Assembly (NCBI GenBank): GCA_945834965.1
Contig: CAMAHZ010000030.1
Span: 1 to 11,103, forward strand
Direction of reading: 5' to 3'
DNA: 11,103 nt
From: an uncultured Clostridia bacterium
Lineage (GTDB): Bacteria > Bacillota > Clostridia > Christensenellales > Borkfalkiaceae
In this document: positions 1-5,000 of the stretch, piece by piece
Numbering within the stretch: the first letter of the stretch is position 1
Layout of the letters: each line of letters opens with the position of its first letter
Made by a program: the position numbers and the translations under genes
The notes under the pieces: generated by a model
The model's input: the letters and a program-made list of their open reading frames with translations, nothing else
Databases searched by the model: none
What the model was told of the DNA's origin: nothing

Positions 1-22
1 CGTATAAGCACGCGAAAAGCGG

Positions 23-51
23 TTGTTATTTTCAAAATGCTACCGTATAAT
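23..51 (+). promoter_or_regulatory. SigA-type promoter of the XRE regulator gene
   Basis: A -35 box TTGTTA (23-28, 4 of 6 consensus) and a perfect -10 box TATAAT (46-51) are separated by exactly 17 bp. Transcription would begin near 58, about 40 nt before the ATG at 98. The match is seen directly; activity is inferred. Confidence 0.7.
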
Positions 52-66
52 AGAAGCATAAAACGG

Positions 67-83
67 TGCGGCAACCTGCCGCA
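67..83 (+). promoter_or_regulatory. Inverted repeat in the leader of the XRE gene
   Basis: TGCGGCA-ACC-TGCCGCA is a perfect 7-bp inverted repeat with a 3-nt spacer, lying between the predicted transcription start and the AAGGAG ribosome site (85-90). It could be an operator for the encoded HTH protein, which as a dimer would bind such a symmetric site, or an mRNA hairpin next to the ribosome site. There is no run of T after it, so it is not a terminator. Confidence 0.5.
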
Positions 84-97
84 TAAGGAGAAAAAAT

Positions 98-775
98 ATG
101 TCGTTTGCAGACAATTTACAGTATTTGCGCAAAAAGAATAAGATTACTCAGGAAGATTTGGCGGAGAGCTTAAACGTTTCCCGTCAGTCGGTGTCTAAGT
201 GGGAGACGGGCGAAGCTTACCCCGAAACGGACAAGCTCATCATTTTATGCGATAAGTTCGGCGTGACCTTAGACGAGCTTTTAAGGGGCGACGTGACCAA
301 AGAGACGGAAGAGATTACGAATTCACAGGAAGAAAAGGCGGAAGCGGTCAAGAGCGAGTGCGAAAATCAAACCGCCTGCTCATCTTGCGGCGCTTGCGAA
401 AAAGGTTGCGGCGAAGTCCACAGCAAGAGAACGGCAATCGGTGCGGCTATATCGTCTGCAACTATGGTGCTCTGTGCGATAATATATCTGTGCTTAGGGT
501 TTGCGTTAAACCTTTGGCACCCCACCTGGCTGGTATTTTTAGGCGGTATAATCGTGTGTATATGGACGGGCGGACTTTTGGAAGACGAGAGCAATAAGCC
601 CTTAAAGGAAAAAATCGGCGGTCTTGTGTGCGGAACGGTTATGATTAGCTCTGCGTTAATCTTCCTTTCAATCGGCTTTATCTGCGGCATCTGGCACCCC
701 ACTTGGATAGTGTTCGTAATCGCAGTGGGCATCTGCGGCGTTATAGGTACGCTTACTAATTATAAAAAGCAATAA
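98..775 (+). CDS. XRE-family membrane-associated transcriptional regulator with cysteine cluster
   Basis: A 225-residue protein. Residues 5-62 are a cro/C1-type helix-turn-helix (ITQEDLAESLNVSRQSVSKWE is the recognisable core), so it should bind DNA. Residues 66-87 are an acidic linker. Residues 88-104 hold five cysteines; the last four (94, 97, 100, 104) have CxxCxxCxxxC spacing, as in [4Fe-4S] ferredoxin loops, although a zinc site is equally possible. Residues 112-160 and 173-220 are two copies of a hydrophobic two-helix unit, each with a WHPTW(L/I)VF motif, so the C-terminus is probably membrane-embedded. The start is supported by AAGGAG at 85-90 (7-nt spacing) and its own promoter. Low-GC Gram-positives often carry HTH proteins with hydrophobic tails. 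The sensed signal is unknown. It stands alone, with degV having a separate promoter. Confidence 0.85.
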   Translation: MSFADNLQYLRKKNKITQEDLAESLNVSRQSVSKWETGEAYPETDKLIILCDKFGVTLDELLRGDVTKETEEITNSQEEKAEAVKSECENQTACSSCGACEKGCGEVHSKRTAIGAAISSATMVLCAIIYLCLGFALNLWHPTWLVFLGGIIVCIWTGGLLEDESNKPLKEKIGGLVCGTVMISSALIFLSIGFICGIWHPTWIVFVIAVGICGVIGTLTNYKKQ

Positions 776-806
776 AAGTTTTCACATAAATTTTACTTTT
801 CGATTA

Positions 807-835
807 TTGAAAAACACGAAAAAAAATGGTATTAT
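807..835 (+). promoter_or_regulatory. SigA-type promoter of degV
   Basis: TTGAAA (807-812) and TATTAT (830-835) are separated by 17 bp, giving a leader of about 34 nt before the ATG at 876. Both boxes match consensus at 5 of 6 positions. Confidence 0.6.
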
Positions 836-875
836 ATCTTTGTAAATTGATTAGTATTAACAGGGTATAATATTT

Positions 876-1721
876 ATGAAGATTAAAATCACGTCTGATT
901 CAACCTGCGATTTAGGGGCTGCACTCATTGAAAAATACGATATCGGCATTTTCCCCCTTACCGTCATTTTGGGCGATAAGAGCTATATGGACGGTGAAAT
1001 TGCCCCTGAAGATATCTTCGATTTTGTGGCAAAGACTAACGCTTTACCCAAGACGGCGGCAGGCTCGCTTGAAAGCTATACCGAGTTTTTTGAACGGGGT
1101 TTAAAGGGCTACGACGCACTAATTCACTTTAATATTTCTTCGCTCGCGTCGTCAAGCTTTAACGCGGCAAGCAAGGCGGCGGAAGGTTTCGGCGGCAAGG
1201 TCAGGGTTATAGATAGTAGAGCTCTTTCTACAGGTCAGGGGCTTTTGGTGCTTAAGGCGTGCGACTTGGCTCAAGATGGCAAGAGTGCGGAAGAGATTGA
1301 AGGCGAGATTAACCTATTAAGGGCAAAGGTCAACACGTCTTTCGTACCCGACAGCTTGGAATATCTGCACAAGGGCGGCAGGTGTTCGCTTGCGGCTATG
1401 TTGGGGGCAAAGGTCTTAAAACTGCACCCTATGATTTGTGAAAATGCAGACGGTCAGCTGATTGCCAAAAAGAAGTATATGGGCAATATGGAGCGGTGTA
1501 TCCGTACCTATATTGCCGATTTAAAGGCGCAGTATCCTGCCTATGATAAGACGAGAGTTTTTATAACCCACAGCACGGCGGATAGGGAACTCGTAGAGTT
1601 GGCAAAGCAGCTCGTCAAGGAAAATTTCGAGTTTGACGAGACGATTGAAACGGTCGCAGGGAGCATAGTTACTTCGCATTGCGGCAGGAATACTTTAGGC
1701 GTATTGTTTATAAGCAAGTAA
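876..1721 (+). CDS. DegV family fatty-acid-binding protein
   Basis: A 281-residue cytoplasmic protein of typical DegV length. DegV/FakB proteins bind a fatty acid in a cleft between two domains; FakB members present it to the kinase FakA for phosphorylation on the way to phospholipids. Visible family motifs are SDSTCD at 7-12, TAAGSLESY at 60-68 (position of the usual TSQPS-type loop), ISSLASSSFNAA at 87-98, DSRALSTGQG at 113-122, LEYLHKGGR at 161-169 and LHPMI at 183-187. Near the C-terminus the usual H-x-GPG-type loop reads HCGRNTLG (268-275), a mild deviation. The ribosome site is weak (AGGG at 862-865). No fakA lies in the window, so the fatty-acid role is by family only; genomes often carry several paralogues. 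Confidence 0.92.
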   Translation: MKIKITSDSTCDLGAALIEKYDIGIFPLTVILGDKSYMDGEIAPEDIFDFVAKTNALPKTAAGSLESYTEFFERGLKGYDALIHFNISSLASSSFNAASKAAEGFGGKVRVIDSRALSTGQGLLVLKACDLAQDGKSAEEIEGEINLLRAKVNTSFVPDSLEYLHKGGRCSLAAMLGAKVLKLHPMICENADGQLIAKKKYMGNMERCIRTYIADLKAQYPAYDKTRVFITHSTADRELVELAKQLVKENFEFDETIETVAGSIVTSHCGRNTLGVLFISK

Positions 1722-1740
1722 ATTTTGCGCTCTTACGCAC

Positions 1741-1769
1741 TTGACAAACGGCGTATATGCGTTTATAAT
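1741..1769 (+). promoter_or_regulatory. Consensus SigA promoter of the FMN riboswitch/ribU unit
   Basis: Perfect TTGACA (1741-1746), 17-bp spacer and perfect TATAAT (1764-1769). Transcription would start near 1776, just before the aptamer. A full-consensus promoter suits a unit controlled by premature termination rather than by initiation. Confidence 0.9.
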
Positions 1770-1785
1770 TAAATCAAATTTAAGT

Positions 1786-1920
1786 TATTCTTTGGGGCGG
1801 GGTGCAATTCCCCACCGGCAGTAAAGTCTGCGAAGAAGCAGGGAGTTTTTTATAGAACTCTGTTTCCCGAACGGGTGAAATTCCCGTACCGACGGTATAG
1901 TCCGGATGATAAAAGAAAGA
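1786..1920 (+). ncRNA. FMN riboswitch (RFN element) aptamer
   Basis: All the RFN landmarks are visible in order: the closing P1 helix TTCTTT (1788-1793) with AAAGAA (1912-1917), the GGGGCGGGGTGCAATTCCCC segment, ACCGGCAGTAAAGTCTGCGAAG, a variable hairpin (GGGAGTT/AACTCTGTTTCCC, about 1842-1869), GGGTGAAATTCCCG and ACCGACGGTATAGTCCGGATG. FMN binding in this class normally represses riboflavin synthesis or uptake genes. It lies between a strong promoter and an intrinsic terminator ahead of ribU, which fits transcription attenuation. Confidence 0.97.
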
Positions 1921-1967
1921 CTTTTTTCTACGCTTAAAGTAGGCGTAGCGTTTAGGCTTTTAAAATT

Positions 1968-1998
1968 AACCCCGAAGTTTTCTTCGGGGTTTTCGTTT
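1968..1998 (+). terminator. Intrinsic terminator of the FMN riboswitch expression platform
   Basis: AACCCCGAAG (1968-1977), TTTT loop, CTTCGGGGTT (1982-1991): a 10-bp perfect stem followed by TTCGTTTT. It lies about 50 nt after the aptamer and 60 nt before ribU, as expected for an FMN-induced terminator. Its 5' arm can instead pair with aptamer bases CTTTGGGG (1790-1797, one G-U) or CGGGGT (1798-1803), which could act as an antiterminator when FMN is absent. A small hairpin CTACGC/GCGTAG (1928-1948) lies between aptamer and terminator. Confidence 0.9.
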
Positions 1999-2019
1999 TA
2001 AAGAACGGTTTAAAGAACG
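1997..2019 (+). repeat. Short tandem direct repeat in the ribU leader
   Basis: TTTAAAGAACG occurs twice, 12 bp apart (1997-2007 and 2009-2019), between the terminator and the ribU ribosome site. Function unknown; it may be chance in AT-rich leader sequence. Confidence 0.4.
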
Positions 2020-2058
2020 ACTTAAATTAAAAAAATTTTTATTTAAGGAGTTTTTAGT

Positions 2059-2715
2059 ATGGAACAAAATCAGGCAATCTTAGAAGAAAACGTTACCGAA
2101 CAGCCCGAAAACGGCGAGCTTACGGTGGACGTTCAGGCGCAGAAAAAGGCGGAAAAGAAGAAAAAGGTAAAGCAGTTTTTTTCGGCGAGAAAGGTGGCGA
2201 CGCTGGGTATGTTTGCGGCTCTCTCGTTCGCAATAAGCCTACTTGATTTCCCCATCTTTCCGCAGGCGTCCTTTTTAAAGTTGGACTTTTCCAACGTGTT
2301 TGTAATGCTTATGGGCTTTGCGTTCGGACCTGTGGAAGCGGTTATCGTGTTGGTTATTAAGGAGCTTTTGCATATTCCCTTAGGCACTACGGGCGGCGTG
2401 GGCGAGCTTGCAAATATCTTAATGGGCTTTGCATATATAATTCTGCCGTCAACCCTGTATTACTTTAAAAAGGGTATGAAAGTCGTCGTGCCCACGCTTT
2501 TGGCGGCGATAGTTTTGCAGACTGCGGCAGGGCTCATCTGCAACAGGTATATAACCTTCCCCCTGTTTATGGGCGCAGGTGCGCAGGACGCGTTTAACAG
2601 CCTTTTCTCATTTATAATCTTTTTCAACCTTATCAAGGGTGCGGCGATTTCCGCATTGTGTTTAGTTTTATATAAATACCTGTCTAAAGCGCTTAAAAAG
2701 CTTAAAATCAAATGA
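2059..2715 (+). CDS. ribU: Riboflavin ECF transporter substrate-binding protein RibU
   Basis: A 218-residue integral membrane S-component that captures riboflavin and works with a shared ECF energising module (EcfA/A'/T), not encoded in this window. The RibU signature FLKLDFSN (72-79) is present, followed by GFAFGP (86-91) and KELLH (101-105). About five to six hydrophobic segments run from residues 46 to 206 (roughly 46-62, 80-100, 117-135, 142-162, 182-206). The first 40 or so residues are a hydrophilic, acidic then lysine-rich extension that most RibU proteins lack or have shorter. The start is fixed by AAGGAG (2045-2050) 8 nt upstream of ATG. The FMN riboswitch directly upstream independently supports riboflavin as substrate. 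Confidence 0.95.
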   Translation: MEQNQAILEENVTEQPENGELTVDVQAQKKAEKKKKVKQFFSARKVATLGMFAALSFAISLLDFPIFPQASFLKLDFSNVFVMLMGFAFGPVEAVIVLVIKELLHIPLGTTGGVGELANILMGFAYIILPSTLYYFKKGMKVVVPTLLAAIVLQTAAGLICNRYITFPLFMGAGAQDAFNSLFSFIIFFNLIKGAAISALCLVLYKYLSKALKKLKIK

Positions 2716-2735
2716 CGGGAATGGGTTTTAATTTA

Positions 2736-2764
2736 TTGCAAAAGTTTGCCATACGGGGTATAAT
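2736..2764 (+). promoter_or_regulatory. SigA-type promoter of the tsaE operon, predicted leaderless
   Basis: TTGCAA (2736-2741, 4 of 6) and perfect TATAAT (2759-2764) are separated by 17 bp. The expected start site is near 2771, only about 2 nt before the tsaE ATG at 2773, so the transcript would have essentially no leader and no ribosome site. Confidence 0.65.
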
Positions 2765-2786
2765 GTAACCGTATGGCACTTTTTTT
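2747..2786 (+). terminator. Probable ribU terminator overlapping the tsaE promoter and start codon
   Basis: TGCCATACGG (2747-2756) and CCGTATGGCA (2769-2778) form a perfect 10-bp stem with a 12-nt loop, followed by C and seven T (2780-2786). It lies 32 nt after the ribU stop codon, the expected place for its terminator. The 3' arm contains the tsaE ATG (2773) and the T-run encodes tsaE residues 3-5. The loop contains the tsaE -10 box. The same symmetry could instead serve as an operator. Confidence 0.65.
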
Positions 2787-3177
2787 ATCTGGTAGCGAGC
2801 AGGCTACGATTGAATTTGCAAGGGAATATTCAAAGACCTTAAGGGGCGGAGACGTCGTCTTATTAAAGGGCGAAATGGGCGCCGGCAAGACGGTTTTCGT
2901 CAAGGGCTTGGCTCAAGGGCTTGGCATCGACGACGAGATATTAAGCCCCACCTACGCCTATATGAACGACTATTACGGCAAGCTGTACCACTACGACTGC
3001 TATCGCCTTTCCTGCGGCGAACAGGCGGAAAGGTTGGGCTTGACCGACTATTTCTATGCCGACGGTATCTGCGTTATCGAGTGGGCGGAAAATATCGCCG
3101 ACGTTTTGCCCCAAAACTGCAAAAGGGTGACTATACAAAAGCTTGGTTCAAGCAACAGGAAGATTATATATGAGTAA
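2773..3177 (+). CDS. tsaE: tRNA t6A biosynthesis ATPase TsaE
   Basis: A 134-residue P-loop ATPase of usual family length. It works with TsaB and TsaD to transfer threonylcarbamoyl to A37 of ANN-decoding tRNAs, an essential modification in most bacteria. Seen: Walker A GEMGAGKT (33-40), SPTY (58-61), HYDCYRL (73-79, with the conserved Asp75) and EWAEN (103-107), in family order. The ATG at 2773 is the only reasonable start: an in-frame TAA is at 2761-2763, and a later start would remove the first strand. It has no Shine-Dalgarno sequence and sits about 2 nt from the predicted transcription start. The 3' end overlaps tsaB by 8 nt, so the two are co-transcribed and probably translationally coupled. 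Confidence 0.96.
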   Translation: MALFLSGSEQATIEFAREYSKTLRGGDVVLLKGEMGAGKTVFVKGLAQGLGIDDEILSPTYAYMNDYYGKLYHYDCYRLSCGEQAERLGLTDYFYADGICVIEWAENIADVLPQNCKRVTIQKLGSSNRKIIYE

Positions 3178-3787
3178 TTTTTTGGCGGTAGACACTTCTT
3201 CTAAACACCTTACCGTAGTTGCGGTCAAGGGCGAAAAAGAAGTGGTAAATTTCATACCCGATTGCGCTATGCGCCATTCCGTACTGTTGATGGACGAGAT
3301 TGAAAAGACGCTGGATAAGGCTGAATTAACCCCGACGGAGTGCGACTACTTCGTCGCCGTTACGGGTCCGGGGTCGTTTACGGGCATAAGGATAGGCATT
3401 TCCTGCGTTAAAGGCTTTGCGACTGCGCTAAACAAAAAGTGTTTAGGCGTAACCGCATTCGATTTAATTGCGTATAATGTCAATAGCGCCGTACCCTATA
3501 TCGTGGCAATCGACGCCGCGCACGACCACTATTACGTCTGCGGATACACGGCGGAAGGGGAGTGCGATATTCAGCCCTGCTATATCTCAAAAGATAAGCT
3601 TTCGGCATTAAACCGCCCCGTGTACGGCTTTGAGAATTTAGAGCTTGATAATTATAACAAGGTGGAAATAAGCTCCTGTCTTGCCCCTGCCGCAAAGGCT
3701 AAAGCAAAGGAAGGGGTGTACGCCCTGTACGTCAGAAAATCTCAGGCGGAAGAAGAGCGTATTGCTCGTTTAGGTGGGCAGAGATGA
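3170..3787 (+). CDS. tsaB: tRNA t6A biosynthesis protein TsaB
   Basis: A 205-residue protein of the ASKHA fold, a degenerate paralogue of TsaD that forms a dimer with it and recruits TsaE. Seen: LAVDTSS (5-11), HSVLLMDEIE (36-45), the diagnostic TGPGSFTGIRIG (65-76) and a C-terminal YVRKSQAEEE (187-196) typical of the family. It is a little shorter than the E. coli protein. The ATG at 3170 is preferred over a TTG at 3143 because the protein then begins at the first strand and AGGAAG (3157-3162) lies 7 nt upstream. It overlaps tsaE by 8 nt and rimI by 4 nt (ATGA). The partner gene tsaD is not in the window. Confidence 0.95.
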   Translation: MSNFLAVDTSSKHLTVVAVKGEKEVVNFIPDCAMRHSVLLMDEIEKTLDKAELTPTECDYFVAVTGPGSFTGIRIGISCVKGFATALNKKCLGVTAFDLIAYNVNSAVPYIVAIDAAHDHYYVCGYTAEGECDIQPCYISKDKLSALNRPVYGFENLELDNYNKVEISSCLAPAAKAKAKEGVYALYVRKSQAEEERIARLGGQR

Positions 3788-4221
3788 TTATACGCAGGTG
3801 CAAGTACGAAGATATTTTAAGCGTTGCCGAGCTTGAAAAACTGTCCTTTAAGGGCGAGTGCTGGGGGTTCGGAACGCTTGCGTCGGCGTTTGAAAATTCG
3901 CAGTATTCGATGTTCGTTGCGGAAGAGGACGGCGAAATCGCAGGGTACGGCTGTATAAGCGTGTCATATGAAAATTGCGATTTAGAGAACGTTTTGGTCG
4001 CCGAAGAGTATCGCCGCAGCGGCGTCGGCAGGCGTATTTTAAACGAGCTTTTACAAGAAGCCAAAAGCCGCGGCGCAGAGAATATGTTTTTGGAAGTCAG
4101 GGTTTCAAATTCCCCTGCAATGCGGTTGTATCTCTCGGCAGGTTTCGTCGGCGTGTACGCCCGTTCAAGGTACTATTCCGACGGCGAAGATTGCCTTGTT
4201 ATGAAAAAGAGCTTGATTTAA
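3784..4221 (+). CDS. rimI: GNAT N-acetyltransferase, RimI family
   Basis: A 145-residue GNAT protein. RimI acetylates the N-terminal alanine of ribosomal protein S18 in E. coli. The acetyl-CoA pyrophosphate loop is RRSGVG (77-82) in EEYRRSGVGRRIL, followed by FLEVRVSNSPAMRLYLSAGF (102-121) and GEDCLVM (134-140), close to the GEDALVM-type end of RimI. The N-terminal substrate loop is SFKGECWG (21-28) where RimI usually has a C-F-x-x-PW-type stretch, so the target could differ. It starts in an ATGA overlap with tsaB, with AGGTGGG at 3772-3778 as ribosome site. The order tsaE-tsaB-rimI is a common Gram-positive arrangement and supports the assignment. Confidence 0.9.
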   Translation: MIIRRCKYEDILSVAELEKLSFKGECWGFGTLASAFENSQYSMFVAEEDGEIAGYGCISVSYENCDLENVLVAEEYRRSGVGRRILNELLQEAKSRGAENMFLEVRVSNSPAMRLYLSAGFVGVYARSRYYSDGEDCLVMKKSLI

Positions 4222-4232
4222 TTTTAATTAAA

Positions 4233-4249
4233 AAAGGTGAAAGCGCATT
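4233..4249 (+). promoter_or_regulatory. Ribosome site and putative ATT start of the alpha/beta hydrolase
   Basis: AAAGGTGA (4233-4240) is followed 6 nt later by ATT (4247-4249) in the hydrolase frame. An in-frame TGA at 4238-4240 blocks any earlier start, and there is no in-frame ATG, GTG or TTG before TTG at 4310, which already lies in the conserved FLHG motif. The sequence therefore points to a rare AUU start. Confidence 0.6.
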
Positions 4250-4969
4250 TTAGTAAACGGTAAATTCGTCGCCGTTAATATCAAGGGCGGCGGCAAGCCC
4301 GTCGTTTTTTTGCACGGGTACCTTTCCTGCAAGGAGAGTTTTTATAAGCAGATAGAAAGTCTTTCCGCCCGTGGGCTTAGGTGTATCGCGCCCGATATGC
4401 CCGCCTTTGGCGCAAGCGACAAACTTGAAAAAGCTTGGGGCGTGGAAGAATACGCCGAATGGCTTAAAAGCTTTTTAATTCAAACGGGCGCTTACGGGGC
4501 GGACATAATCGCCCATTCGTTCGGCGCAAGGGTAGCGATTTTGGCGCTCTCTAAGGATAGTTCGCTTGGCGACAAGCTGATTATAACGGGCGGCGCAGGG
4601 ATAGTCAAGCCCCGTTCCCCCGAATATATGCGGCGTGTAAAGCGGTATAGGCGCATAAAAAAGCTCTTCCCCAAGTTTGCCGAAAGACACTTTGGGAGCG
4701 AAGAATATAAAAGTCTTTCGCCGCTTATGAAAGAGAGCTATAAAAAAATCGTCAACCGCGATTTAAGGGCGGAAGCGGCAAAGATATCTAACCCAACCCT
4801 ACTAATCTACGGTCAGGACGATAGCGTAACGCCGGTCGGGGAAGAAGGAGCAACGTTTTTATCTTTGATAAAAGGCAGTAAGCTCGTCACGATGCAGGGC
4901 GACCATTTCTGTTTTATGAGCTATCCCGAACGGTTCAACTCGCTCGTCCTTGAATTTTTAAAGGGCTAA
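4247..4969 (+). CDS. Alpha/beta hydrolase, putative AUU start
   Basis: About 240 residues from ATT at 4247, a normal length for a small cytoplasmic alpha/beta hydrolase. The oxyanion region is VVFLHGY (19-25). APDMPAFGASD (48-58) is the usual strand-loop after it. The nucleophile elbow is AHSFGA with Ser91; the acid lies in YGQDDSVTP (Asp191 or Asp192) and the base in QGDHF (His220), so a full Ser-Asp-His triad is present. A small lid spans about residues 120-175. The substrate cannot be told from sequence. It lies 25 nt after rimI and 31 nt before the Mur ligase on the same strand with no terminator between, so it is probably co-transcribed with the cell-wall genes. If ATT is not used, translation from TTG 4310 would lose the first strand and part of the oxyanion hole. 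Confidence 0.85.
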   Translation: MLVNGKFVAVNIKGGGKPVVFLHGYLSCKESFYKQIESLSARGLRCIAPDMPAFGASDKLEKAWGVEEYAEWLKSFLIQTGAYGADIIAHSFGARVAILALSKDSSLGDKLIITGGAGIVKPRSPEYMRRVKRYRRIKKLFPKFAERHFGSEEYKSLSPLMKESYKKIVNRDLRAEAAKISNPTLLIYGQDDSVTPVGEEGATFLSLIKGSKLVTMQGDHFCFMSYPERFNSLVLEFLKG

Positions 4970-5000
4970 AATAAAATCAACTAACTTAAGGAAATGAGAT

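Noticed and set aside
367..732. 121-codon frame on the minus strand opposite the XRE gene
   Set aside because: It is antisense to a well-supported gene, with no ribosome site or recognisable domain. Other minus-strand frames opposite ribU, the Mur ligase and icd were rejected on the same grounds.
771..803. AAAAGT/ACTTTT pairing after the XRE gene as a terminator
   Set aside because: The stem is only six A-T-rich pairs with a 15-nt loop; too weak to call.
866..871. TATAAT just upstream of degV as its -10 box
   Set aside because: It ends only 4 nt before the ATG, so transcription would start inside the start codon, and there is no -35 at 16-18 bp. The TTGAAA-17-TATTAT pair at 807-835 fits better.
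1726..1739. TGCG/CGCA hairpin after degV as a terminator
   Set aside because: A four-pair stem without a T-run; not credible.
3143..3169. TTG at 3143 as the start of tsaB
   Set aside because: It would add nine residues before the conserved first strand and lie deeper inside tsaE; ATG at 3170 has a suitable ribosome site.
3975..4253. 92-codon frame on the plus strand inside rimI
   Set aside because: It is arginine-rich frame-shadow sequence overlapping a clear GNAT gene, with no recognisable domain.
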